From Cytophagales bacterium (lineage in GTDB: Bacteria > Bacteroidota > Bacteroidia > Cytophagales > Cyclobacteriaceae), in the NCBI GenBank assembly GCA_027317105.1, contig DAHVFH010000223.1:1-52005 (forward strand): a DNA stretch of 52,005 nt, given 5' to 3'. The translations under genes were made by a program, and so were the position numbers. Of the stretch, positions 24,834 to 33,001 are shown piece after piece (position 1 is the stretch's first letter; each line of letters begins with the position of its first letter). The notes beneath the pieces are model-generated. The model was not told the DNA's origin. It did not search any database and saw only the letters and a program-made list of their open reading frames with translations.

Positions 24834-27800
24834 ATGAATTTCCAAAAAGCTAATAACCTCTTCGGCTGGGCAGTTTTCGCCATCGCTTTGCTCGTCTATT
24901 TCCTCACTATGGAAGAAACCGCAAGCTACTGGGATTGCGGTGAGTTTATTGCCGTATCCTATAAACTGCAAGTACCCCACCCTCCTGGGGCTCCGCTCTT
25001 TTTATTAATGGGGAGGGCTTTTTCATTTCTTGCCCTTGGCGATGTAACCAAGGTGGCATACTGGATTAATTTTATGAGTGTACTGGCTAGTGCCTTCACC
25101 ATTTTATTTTTGTTTTGGTCGATCACGCTTTTCTCACGCAAATTGATGGGAATTAAAAAAGACGCAGATATAACGCCTAACCAAAACCTATTGCTCATGT
25201 GCGCTGGATTAATCGGTGCACTTACCTACACGTTCTCCGATTCCTTTTGGTTTTCTGCTGTTGAGGCGGAAGTTTATGGGATGTCCTCTTTCTTTACCGC
25301 CTTTGTGGTGTGGGGCGTGTTGAAATGGGATGTGATCGAAGATGAAAGCAAGGCAAACCGCTGGCTATTGCTCGTGGCTTATATGATTGGCTTATCCATC
25401 GGAGTACACATGCTCAACCTTGTCACTCTCCCAGCTCTTGGCTTGATTTATTATTTCAAGAAATTTAAAACCACAACCTGGGGGGTGATTGCCACCCTGG
25501 CACTAAGTAGTGGAATCGTACTATTTATCAACGACTTTATTGTTCCGGGACTTCCTACGCTGGCGGGTCATTTTGAATTGTTTTTCGTGAACACCTTAGG
25601 GCTTTTCTTCGGCTCAGGTGCACTAGTTTTTACACTTTTACTGGTATGTACCTTAATCTATGGTATCTACTATACACAGAAAAAAAACAAGCCGGTTTGG
25701 AATACGTTTTTGCTTGCCACTGCTTTTATCCTTATTGGTTACGGATCCTATGCGTTGGTGGTCATTCGCTCAAACTACAACACGCTCATCGATGAAAACT
25801 CACCAAAAGATGTGATGAGCTTTGTTCGTTATCTGAAGCGCGAGCAGTATGGTAGTCGCCCACTTTTAACTGGCCCATATTTCACCGCCAAACCTATTGG
25901 GATAAAATATGGCGAAGCCACCTATAACAAAGGGAAAGACAAATATGAAATTGGTGAACGCAAATTTGAATACGAATACGAACCCGGTGAATCTACATTA
26001 CTTCCTAGAGCCTGGAATTCTGAACACGCTGAAACCTACCGAAGCATTATGGGGTTGGCGCCTGGCCAAAAACCTACATTCGCTCAAGATAAATTTGTTT
26101 TCATGTTCCGTCAACAGATCGGGCACATGTACATGCGTTATTTCATGTGGAATTTTGCCGGACGCGAAAGCGATATTCAGGGAGCCGATTGGTTGCGCCC
26201 TTCCGAATGGTTCAAAAAAGTGCCAACCAGCCTGGCCGAAAACCGCGGAAGGAATAATTTCTTCATGATCCCCTTCCTTCTTGGTTTGATCGGCATGTTT
26301 TATCAGTTCACCAAAGACACGAAAAATTTTGCCGTGGTGGCCTTGCTTTTTATCATGACGGGCATCGCCATTGTGGTTTACCTGAATTCTCCACCCGTAG
26401 AGCCAAGGGAACGAGATTACATTTACGCTGGTTCATTTTATGCGTTTGCATTCTGGATTGGTTTCTCTGTAATCGGTATAGCCGAATTTTTTGGAAAGTT
26501 TATTAAAAATTCTAAGGTGGCTACAATTGCAGCTACCCTCATCGCTCTTTCTGCTCCCACCCTCATGGCGAAGGATGGATGGAATGATCACAACCGAAGT
26601 GACCGCTTTTTTTCGGTAGATTCAGCTTCCAATTATTTGGAATCCTGCGAACCGCAAGGCGTACTATTCACTGGAGGAGATAACGACACTTTCCCCTTGT
26701 GGTATGCTCAGGAAACCGAGGGCATACGTGATGATGACCGGGTCATTGTGCTTAGCTATTACAATACGGATTGGTATATCGCACAAAGCATGCGCAAGGC
26801 CAACGAGTCTGAGGCATTAAAGTACACGTTGCCTTTGAAAGAATATCAACAAGGCGGTCTTAATGATTATTTGCCTTATGCTGATTTGAAAATAAAAAGC
26901 ATTGATGCCAAAGAATATGTTCAGTTGCTAGCCAAAAGGTATGCACAACTTAGCGATGGCGACAGGAATATTGTACCGAGCCGCATATTGACAATCCCTA
27001 TTGATAAGCAGGCAATATTGGCGAAAGGCATTATTCCAAAAGGCATGGACAGCTTAGTGGTGGATGAAATGAAGATCAAAGTTTTGCGTGGAGGATTAGA
27101 AAAGAAAGATCTAGCGATGCTGGACTTCCTGATAACTAACAATTGGGAACGACCGCTTTATCTCAACAACACTTCGCTCTCGCAGATTAACATCGACCTC
27201 AGTCCCTATGCGGTTCAAGTTGGCAACGCCTATCGCATTTTGCCCGTTCGCAACCCGCGCAAAGACCGTGAGTATTTGGTAGACACGGAAAAGAGTTTTG
27301 AGATTATGACAAAAAAATTCAAGTATAGAGGATTAGACAATCCTAATGTTTACTACAACGATGACTACAAGGGTTTCGTCTTGAATCACAGAAGTTCAAT
27401 CAATTCAGTAGCCCAAGCACTTATTGATGAAGGTAACTCTGAAAAAGCGAAAGAATTACTCTTGTTTTCATTGAAAAAAATGCCGGACAATACAGTACCT
27501 TATGACTACACAGCTTCTGAAACCGCTAATTTATTGTTTAAGGTTGGCGAAAAGACGCAGGCCATTGAAATCGCCAAGACGATTGGCGATCGGGCTATTG
27601 AGATGGCCACATACTTAACTAAGGAAGGGAGCAGCCTAACTAATGAATTGCGCAACAATATTGTTTTACTCAACATTTTGCAGCGCGCATTGTATGAAAA
27701 TGGCGAGACCGAATTGGCAAAAAAATATGAAGATGCCTACACCAAATTGTTAGCCGGCCTTCAGCTAAATGAGGGTGGCGGACAAAGAGGAAATTATTGA
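24834..27800 (+). CDS. DUF2723 membrane protein (TMEM260-related, probable O-mannosyltransferase-like GT-C protein)
   Basis: The 988-residue protein starts with the DUF2723 signature: a first helix, then EETASYWDCGEFIAVSYKLQVPHPPGAPLFLLMGR (residues about 28-62), where the acidic residues and PHPPG resemble GT-C active-site loops. About a dozen membrane helices extend to near residue 590, followed by a soluble domain containing LFTGGDNDTFPLWYAQE and a helical TPR-like tail (about 860-980). Eukaryotic TMEM260 of this family O-mannosylates proteins; bacterial function is less certain. It would act on the periplasmic side using a lipid-linked sugar donor (inference). Confidence 0.85.
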   Translation: MNFQKANNLFGWAVFAIALLVYFLTMEETASYWDCGEFIAVSYKLQVPHPPGAPLFLLMGRAFSFLALGDVTKVAYWINFMSVLASAFTILFLFWSITLFSRKLMGIKKDADITPNQNLLLMCAGLIGALTYTFSDSFWFSAVEAEVYGMSSFFTAFVVWGVLKWDVIEDESKANRWLLLVAYMIGLSIGVHMLNLVTLPALGLIYYFKKFKTTTWGVIATLALSSGIVLFINDFIVPGLPTLAGHFELFFVNTLGLFFGSGALVFTLLLVCTLIYGIYYTQKKNKPVWNTFLLATAFILIGYGSYALVVIRSNYNTLIDENSPKDVMSFVRYLKREQYGSRPLLTGPYFTAKPIGIKYGEATYNKGKDKYEIGERKFEYEYEPGESTLLPRAWNSEHAETYRSIMGLAPGQKPTFAQDKFVFMFRQQIGHMYMRYFMWNFAGRESDIQGADWLRPSEWFKKVPTSLAENRGRNNFFMIPFLLGLIGMFYQFTKDTKNFAVVALLFIMTGIAIVVYLNSPPVEPRERDYIYAGSFYAFAFWIGFSVIGIAEFFGKFIKNSKVATIAATLIALSAPTLMAKDGWNDHNRSDRFFSVDSASNYLESCEPQGVLFTGGDNDTFPLWYAQETEGIRDDDRVIVLSYYNTDWYIAQSMRKANESEALKYTLPLKEYQQGGLNDYLPYADLKIKSIDAKEYVQLLAKRYAQLSDGDRNIVPSRILTIPIDKQAILAKGIIPKGMDSLVVDEMKIKVLRGGLEKKDLAMLDFLITNNWERPLYLNNTSLSQINIDLSPYAVQVGNAYRILPVRNPRKDREYLVDTEKSFEIMTKKFKYRGLDNPNVYYNDDYKGFVLNHRSSINSVAQALIDEGNSEKAKELLLFSLKKMPDNTVPYDYTASETANLLFKVGEKTQAIEIAKTIGDRAIEMATYLTKEGSSLTNELRNNIVLLNILQRALYENGETELAKKYEDAYTKLLAGLQLNEGGGQRGNY

Positions 27801-27805
27801 ATCTG

Positions 27806-27833
27806 GTTTCTAGCCGCGCGGCTAGAAACTTTT
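27806..27833. terminator. Bidirectional terminator-like palindrome
   Basis: A perfect 24-bp palindrome (27806-27829; half-site GTTTCTAGCCGC) is followed by TTTT on the plus strand and, read the other way, by a short pyrimidine run. It lies between the convergent DUF2723 and rlmI genes. Confidence 0.7.
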
Positions 27834-27847
27834 CAATCATTGCCAAT

Positions 27848-29020
27848 TCAATTCACGTACAGCACTAGCCCCTTCAAATATTCTCCTTCGGGATGGTAAA
27901 GTGAAACCGGGTGATCGGCCGGTTGGCTTAGGTGTTGTAATACCTTGATATCGCGCCCGGCTTGGTGCGCGGAAGAAACAACGGTATCGTAAAATAATTG
28001 TTTGTCAACCACCTGCGAGCATGAGAAGGTAAAAATAATGCCGTTTGGTTTGATGGCTCGCATGGCTTCGGCATTGAGTCGTTGGTAACCTTTCATGGCT
28101 TGATGCTTGGCCTCCTTATGTTTAGCAAATGCAGGAGGATCAAGAATAATAATATCATATTGATCTTTCTTGTCCTTTAGAAATTCGAAAGTATCGATGC
28201 AGGAACTCTCATTCTTTTGAGGATCAAATCCATTGAGTTCAATATTTTTTCGCGTAAGGTCAATTGCTTTTTGTGAAGCATCCACTGAATGAACCAATGC
28301 TGCCCCGGCATTCAGCGCATACACCGAAAACCCTCCCGTATAGCAGAATGTATTAAGTATCGAGCTGCCTTTGGCCATCGCACCAAGTATTTTTCTGTTT
28401 TCGCGCTGGTCTAAAAAGAAGCCGGTCTTCTGCCCTTCCTCCCAATCCACAAAAAATCTGTTTCCATGTTCAGTAACAACATGCGGCACCGTACTCATGC
28501 CAAGCAGATATTCGTTTTCCGTCACTTGTAACGAGTTCTGACTTTTATAATAAATAGAATGGATGGACTCAAAAAGCGTTTCCTTAATCGCGTTGGCAAT
28601 CTGCTGACGATCGAGGTGCATCCCGAAGGTGTAGGCGTGCATCACCGCCACCCCATTGTACACATCAATGATCAATCCAGGTAAACCATCCCCTTCCCCA
28701 TGCACCAAGCGATAACAATTTGTGTGGTCGCTGATCACTTTTGTAATAAGGCGTTGGTTAAAGGCGGTCCGGATTTTGTCATGATATAATTTGTCGTTCG
28801 GGGCTTCTTTCAAGAAAGATAACAAGCGCACGGTGATAGTGCCTTTTTGATAATGACCAAACCCTAACGTTTGCTTTTGCGCGTCTTTCACTTCTACCCA
28901 ATCGCCATCCGATGGCTCACCATCAACCCGCTCTATGGCTCCTGAAAATACCCAAGGATGAAATCGTTTTACCGAAGCTTCACGCCCGCGTTTTAGAAAT
29001 AATTTAGCGAAAGGTCTCAT
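27848..29020 (-). CDS. rlmI: RlmI-type 23S rRNA cytosine-C5 methyltransferase
   Basis: I use the ATG at 29020 (MRPFAKLFLKRGREASV, 390 residues); the frame opens at a TTG at 29035. An N-terminal PUA domain (about 1-75, with HPWVFSGAIERVDGEP) precedes the methyltransferase domain with VDWEEGQKTGFFLDQRENR, the SAM site LNTFCYTGGFSVYAL, VDASQKAID, the IILDPPAF motif and the catalytic cysteine in FTFSCSQVV. RlmI methylates C1962 of 23S rRNA in E. coli. Length and motifs are intact. It is convergent with DUF2723. Confidence 0.9.
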   Translation of the reverse strand: MRPFAKLFLKRGREASVKRFHPWVFSGAIERVDGEPSDGDWVEVKDAQKQTLGFGHYQKGTITVRLLSFLKEAPNDKLYHDKIRTAFNQRLITKVISDHTNCYRLVHGEGDGLPGLIIDVYNGVAVMHAYTFGMHLDRQQIANAIKETLFESIHSIYYKSQNSLQVTENEYLLGMSTVPHVVTEHGNRFFVDWEEGQKTGFFLDQRENRKILGAMAKGSSILNTFCYTGGFSVYALNAGAALVHSVDASQKAIDLTRKNIELNGFDPQKNESSCIDTFEFLKDKKDQYDIIILDPPAFAKHKEAKHQAMKGYQRLNAEAMRAIKPNGIIFTFSCSQVVDKQLFYDTVVSSAHQAGRDIKVLQHLSQPADHPVSLYHPEGEYLKGLVLYVN

Positions 29021-29144
29021 TATTTGATTTTTCAAAAGAATAGCAGATCATTTTGTTTTCATTTTCGAAAGAAAATCCTTGAAAGGGGCATCTTGAAGGA
29101 TGAATAAAAGGCTTGTTAAGAAAAGAAATTTTATCAATTTTTTA

Positions 29145-29176
29145 TTGACGAAAGGTAAAGTTAGTCAATATATTTG
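29145..29176 (+). promoter_or_regulatory. Bacteroidota promoter for the YwqK-type lipoprotein gene
   Basis: TTG (29145-29147), 21 bp, then TATATTTG (29169-29176), a perfect TAnnTTTG. The predicted start near 29181 fits the ATG at 29196 and excludes the longer frame that starts at 29100, inside the promoter. Confidence 0.5.
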
Positions 29177-29195
29177 GGCACGAAATTTTATTGCT

Positions 29196-29807
29196 ATGCG
29201 CTTTCTATATTCCTCCTTGCTTATCGCTATTTTTCTGAGCTGCTCAACAAAAAGCAAATCGGTAAATGAACCTGAGGCACAAAATGAAAACCTTCCCATA
29301 AAGGAGGCCGAATTCAAAGACTTACCAATTGGGGCACAAAAGAAAGAATTTACAGACGTGCCGGGACTAGTAGGGATTTTGGTAGGAAGTCAGGCTTACA
29401 AAACCGCCACGGGTCATTACCTGAAGGGCAAACGAACGGGTACTTGGGTTCAGTATTACCCAAATGGGTTGGTCATGTCAATAACATCGTATGTTAACGG
29501 GCAAAAAGAAGGAATTTGCATGGAGATGGGAGCGAATAACAATCAATTAAAAAAAATCTACTATTACCATCAAGGACAACGGGAAGGGGAATACAAAGAA
29601 TACAACGCCACGAATATCAAGGAAGAGCGTACCTACGTGAACGGAAAGATTGAGGGTACTACAAAAGTATTCTACGACAACAGCAAAATCATGGAAGTGG
29701 GTTCCTATAAAAATGGATTGCGTGACGGCATTTCCAAATGGTATGATCAGGATGGCAAATTGGGCATTGAATACGAGTATAAGAATGGCCAATTAGTCAA
29801 GAAATAA
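29196..29807 (+). CDS. YwqK-type lipoprotein with MORN-like repeats
   Basis: The ATG at 29196 gives 203 residues; the frame is open back to 29100 but would run through the promoter. The N-terminus is a lipoprotein signal (MRFLYSSLLIAIFLSCSTK) with the lipidated Cys in a LSC lipobox, so the protein is probably anchored in the outer membrane. The rest consists of four to five MORN-2-like repeats: GKRTGTWVQYYPNG, GQKEGICMEMG, GQREGEYKEYN, GKIEGTTKVFYDN, GLRDGISKWYDQDG. The family is often labelled as a YwqK toxin-antitoxin antitoxin, but no toxin gene lies beside it. The true role is unknown. Confidence 0.82.
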   Translation: MRFLYSSLLIAIFLSCSTKSKSVNEPEAQNENLPIKEAEFKDLPIGAQKKEFTDVPGLVGILVGSQAYKTATGHYLKGKRTGTWVQYYPNGLVMSITSYVNGQKEGICMEMGANNNQLKKIYYYHQGQREGEYKEYNATNIKEERTYVNGKIEGTTKVFYDNSKIMEVGSYKNGLRDGISKWYDQDGKLGIEYEYKNGQLVKK

Positions 29808-29988
29808 TGGCAGATTTTAACTTTTGTAAAACCCTATGGCATAATTTTCGTTAGCATTACCACTAAAAATATTCCCTGTTGGAATGGTGTTGTTCGAGGT
29901 AGTTTATTTCTCAATCAAATAAAAACTTTTTATTGGCCCCGTCCATCACTGTTACCACAAAAATGGTTGAACAAAAATTCTTTTATCT

Positions 29989-31497
29989 ATGAAAAACTTT
30001 GGATCTCTCGTATTGGCTGCCATACTGGGCAGTACGATTACCATCGGTGCATACCAGTGGTTTGGAAAAAATGACCGGCAAGGTGTGAAGATCGAGCATA
30101 TCAATGGGGTGCCGTCCTCACAGGTCGCCTATCGCATCAACGAAAATGGTGATGCCGTACCGATCGATTTTACCGGCACCGCTGAGAAAGTAACAAAAGC
30201 AGTCGTACACATCAAGTCCACGCAAAGTGGCAACACTAAATTGCACGAACAAGAATCAAATGATCCCCTGCAATTTTTCTTTGGCCCCAATGGGCCTCGT
30301 CAGCAAGGGCCTAGTGTGAGCAGTGGATCAGGCGTGATTATCAATGCCAACGGTTACATCGTTACCAACAACCATGTGGTACAAGATGCTGACATTGTGG
30401 ATGTGACCTTGAGCGACAACCGATCTTTCAAGGCCGAAGTGATCGGCACAGATCGCGACACCGACCTTGCAGTGATTAAAATAAATCAAAAAGACTTGCC
30501 TTACCTATCCTTCGTCAACTCCGACAATTCAAAAGTTGGCGAGTGGGTACTTGCAGTCGGCAACCCGTTCAATTTGAATTCCACCGTAACGGCAGGAATC
30601 ATCAGTGCAAAAGGAAGAAACATCAATATCATTAATTCGAATAACCCTTCGCGTAATAATGAACAAGGCAGTACAGCGATTGAGTCCTTTATTCAAACTG
30701 ATGCCGCCATCAACCCTGGAAACAGCGGTGGTGCGTTGGTAAACTTGGATGGAGGATTATTGGGCATCAATACCGCTATTGCAAGCCCAACGGGTTCCTA
30801 CTCAGGTTATGGATTTGCAATTCCCTCCGACATTGTGAGTAAAGTAGTTGAAGACTTACTTGCTTATGGCACAGTGCAACGTGGATGGATGGGTATTCAA
30901 GTGCGCAGTATTGATAGCGATCTGGCAAAAGAGAATGATCTTGATGTTACAGAGGGTGCCTACGTGGCCGATCTGCCCGATGATGGAAAAAGTGCGGCCA
31001 AGGAAGCGGGCATCCAAAAAGGCGATGTCATTGTGAAATTGGATGACGCAGTTATCAAATCAAGTCCTGAGTTGATTGAATATATTGGCCGCAAACGGCC
31101 GGGTGATAAAATCAATGTCACCGTTGATCGTAAAGGAAAAACATTAATCATTCCTGTTACCTTGAAAAATCGAGACGGAAAATTAGGTGCTGTAAAACGA
31201 GAAAAAAAGGATATCGTTTCTTCTTTGGGAATTGAAATGGGCGATATGGACACTAAAACGCTTAAGAAACTTGACCTCGCAAACGGTGTAGTGGTTAAAG
31301 CGTTGGGCAATGGAGTCATAAAAAAATATACCGACATGCACGAAGGCTTTATCATCACACACATTGATAATGTTGCGGTAAAATCAGTAAAAGATGTAAG
31401 TGAAATGTTGAAAAAGAAAAAATCTGGCGATCAGGTTGTTTTTGCCGGAGTTTATCCGGACTTTCCCCGTGAATATTTATACGCTTTTCGGTTTTAA
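29989..31497 (+). CDS. HtrA/DegP-like periplasmic serine protease
   Basis: The 502-residue protein has an N-terminal membrane anchor (about 5-22), then a trypsin-like domain with a complete catalytic triad: His129 in YIVTNNHVV, Asp159 in DRDTDLAVIK and Ser246 in INPGNSGGAL. Two PDZ domains follow (about 290-385 and 405-495, with GAYVADLPDDGKSAAKEAG and VKSVKDVSEMLKK). It degrades or refolds damaged envelope proteins. The 180-bp region upstream has no clear TAnnTTTG element, which would be consistent with an alternative sigma factor such as an envelope-stress one, but that is only inference. Confidence 0.92.
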   Translation: MKNFGSLVLAAILGSTITIGAYQWFGKNDRQGVKIEHINGVPSSQVAYRINENGDAVPIDFTGTAEKVTKAVVHIKSTQSGNTKLHEQESNDPLQFFFGPNGPRQQGPSVSSGSGVIINANGYIVTNNHVVQDADIVDVTLSDNRSFKAEVIGTDRDTDLAVIKINQKDLPYLSFVNSDNSKVGEWVLAVGNPFNLNSTVTAGIISAKGRNINIINSNNPSRNNEQGSTAIESFIQTDAAINPGNSGGALVNLDGGLLGINTAIASPTGSYSGYGFAIPSDIVSKVVEDLLAYGTVQRGWMGIQVRSIDSDLAKENDLDVTEGAYVADLPDDGKSAAKEAGIQKGDVIVKLDDAVIKSSPELIEYIGRKRPGDKINVTVDRKGKTLIIPVTLKNRDGKLGAVKREKKDIVSSLGIEMGDMDTKTLKKLDLANGVVVKALGNGVIKKYTDMHEGFIITHIDNVAVKSVKDVSEMLKKKKSGDQVVFAGVYPDFPREYLYAFRF

Positions 31498-31517
31498 TAA
31501 CTTTAACTACCAAACTT

Positions 31518-31691
31518 ATGAGACGATTATTTAGAAAAGGCGAGCTGGTGCGTAGCAAGATTGACGGCAAAGTGATGGAAGTGCTCAAGTACATTAAAGG
31601 CAAAGTAGTAGAAGTGAAATGGTTTGATCTTTATGCCAAAGAAGTGCGAACGAATAAAATAAGTGAAGACAAGCTTTCAAAAGCTGCCTAA
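31518..31691 (+). CDS. Small DUF2158/YodC-like protein
   Basis: This 57-residue protein runs from the ATG at 31518 to the TAA at 31689. It starts MRRLFRKGELVRSKIDG, and the pattern of a hydrophobic pair after a basic N-terminus, then VVEVKWFDLYAKEVR, resembles the small SH3-like DUF2158 proteins; the cysteine seen in some members is absent. It begins 20 bp after htrA and is followed by a strong terminator, so it is the last gene of the htrA transcript. Coding is supported by the close spacing and by the terminator position. Confidence 0.7.
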   Translation: MRRLFRKGELVRSKIDGKVMEVLKYIKGKVVEVKWFDLYAKEVRTNKISEDKLSKAA

Positions 31692-31695
31692 AATC

Positions 31696-31721
31696 AAAAC
31701 CCCGAATATTCGGGGTTTTTT
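31696..31721 (+). terminator. Intrinsic terminator after htrA and the small DUF2158-like gene
   Basis: A perfect palindrome, CCCCGAATATTCGGGG, is flanked by AAAA and TTTTTT, giving a strong hairpin with a U-tract. It lies 5 bp after the stop of the 57-residue gene. Confidence 0.88.
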
Positions 31722-31746
31722 GTTGGTGCTAATGGATTTACCTTTG
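31720..31746 (+). promoter_or_regulatory. Candidate promoter for ispH
   Basis: TACCTTTG (31739-31746) is a perfect -7 match. The best upstream TTG (31720-31722) is 16 bp away, shorter than ideal. The predicted start, near 31751, is about 17 nt before the inferred ATC start codon of ispH and about 95 nt before the nearest conventional start (TTG at 31846). Confidence 0.42.
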
Positions 31747-31767
31747 ATAATTAAAAATTAATCGGCC

Positions 31768-32985
31768 ATCAAAAAATTCGAAATTCCATCCTACTATCGG
31801 TCTTCCATTACCGGAAAGATAAAAGAATCGCGAAGGGTTAAAGACTTGCGGAAGCAGGACTTCTCACCAACGCTACTTGACTTTGGTCCCGTGCAATTTT
31901 ATCTCGCCCGTCATTTTGGGTTTTGCTACGGTGTGGAAAATGCCATCGAAATCAGTTATCGAGCTTTAGAGGAAAATCCTGAAAAAAATGTTTATCTTCT
32001 CAGCCAAATGATCCACAATCAGGAAGTGAATAATGATTTGTTGAGCCGCGGAATTAAATTCATCATGGACACCGATGGAACGCATTTTCTCCCTTGGGAA
32101 AATGTCAACAAAGAAGATATTGTCATCATCCCCGCTTTTGGAACTACCCTTGAAATTGAAAAGCTATTATCAGACAAAGGGGTAGAAGTTCAAAAATATA
32201 ATACTACGTGTCCCTTTGTAGAGAAAGTATGGAATCGTGCCGAAAAATTGGGGAACGAAAAGTACACGATCATTATTCACGGAAAACCAAAACACGAAGA
32301 AACGAAAGCCACTTTTTCGCATAGCGCGTCCGAGTCGCCTTCCATTATTGTCCAAGATATGAATGATGCCATTCATTTATCGAAATACATTTTAGGAGAC
32401 AAAAGAAAAGAAGAATTCTTGACTGAATTTGAAAACAGGTATTCAAAAGGCTTTGATCCTGAAAACGACTTGAAACGAATTGGCGTTGTCAACCAAACAA
32501 CCATGTTGGCGACTGAAACCCAAGCCATAGCCGATTTCTTTAAACACGTAATGGCAAGCAAATTTGGAGAAGCCAATTTGAAGGATCATTTCGCTGACAC
32601 CCGCGACACGTTGTGTTATGCCACCAACGATAACCAAGATGCCTCTTATGAACTATTAAAAACGGATGCTGACCTTGCAGTGGTTGTGGGCGGCTATAAC
32701 AGCAGCAACACCTCGCATATCGTTGAACTGTGCGAACACAGGTTCCCGACCTACTTTATTAATACAGAAAAAGAAATCCTTTCTAAAGATGAAATTCAAC
32801 ACTTCGACTTTCACGAGAAAAAGAAAAAAGTGACCCAAAAATTCCTTCCTCAAAAAGATTTAGTCAAAATTGTCCTCACCAGTGGAGCTTCTTGCCCGGA
32901 TACGCTGGTCGATCGGGTGATGATGAGGTTGCTGGAGAATTTTAATAAAACAAAAAGCGTAGAGGAAGTTTTGGATTTATTCTAA
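31768..32985 (+). CDS. ispH: 4-hydroxy-3-methylbut-2-enyl diphosphate reductase (IspH), apparently starting at ATC
   Basis: This is the long Bacteroidota form of IspH, the last step of the MEP isoprenoid pathway, binding a [4Fe-4S] cluster with Cys53 (HFGFCYGVENA), Cys148 (NTTCPFVEKV) and Cys376 (TSGASCPD). Conventional starts give only TTG at 31846 (379 residues), but the frame reads KKFEIPSYYRSSITGKIKE just upstream, which matches the usual family N-terminus. The in-frame codon where ATG is expected is ATC at 31768; the frame's previous stop is at 31759. The promoter-like element at 31739-31746 fits that start. I report 405 residues. TTG at 31846 remains the conservative alternative. Confidence 0.9.
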   Translation: MKKFEIPSYYRSSITGKIKESRRVKDLRKQDFSPTLLDFGPVQFYLARHFGFCYGVENAIEISYRALEENPEKNVYLLSQMIHNQEVNNDLLSRGIKFIMDTDGTHFLPWENVNKEDIVIIPAFGTTLEIEKLLSDKGVEVQKYNTTCPFVEKVWNRAEKLGNEKYTIIIHGKPKHEETKATFSHSASESPSIIVQDMNDAIHLSKYILGDKRKEEFLTEFENRYSKGFDPENDLKRIGVVNQTTMLATETQAIADFFKHVMASKFGEANLKDHFADTRDTLCYATNDNQDASYELLKTDADLAVVVGGYNSSNTSHIVELCEHRFPTYFINTEKEILSKDEIQHFDFHEKKKKVTQKFLPQKDLVKIVLTSGASCPDTLVDRVMMRLLENFNKTKSVEEVLDLF

Positions 32986-32997
32986 ATCTTAGCTTTG
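32971..32997 (+). promoter_or_regulatory. Candidate promoter abutting the TonB-dependent receptor start
   Basis: TAGCTTTG (32990-32997) matches TAnnTTTG, with TTG 16 bp upstream (32971-32973). Only 4 nt separate it from the ATG at 33002, so the transcript would begin at or next to the start codon. It overlaps the end of ispH. Confidence 0.38.
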
Positions 32998-33001
32998 CAG
33001 A

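Noticed and set aside
29100..29195. N-terminal extension of the YwqK-type protein
   Set aside because: A perfect promoter lies inside it and the lipoprotein signal starts at 29196.
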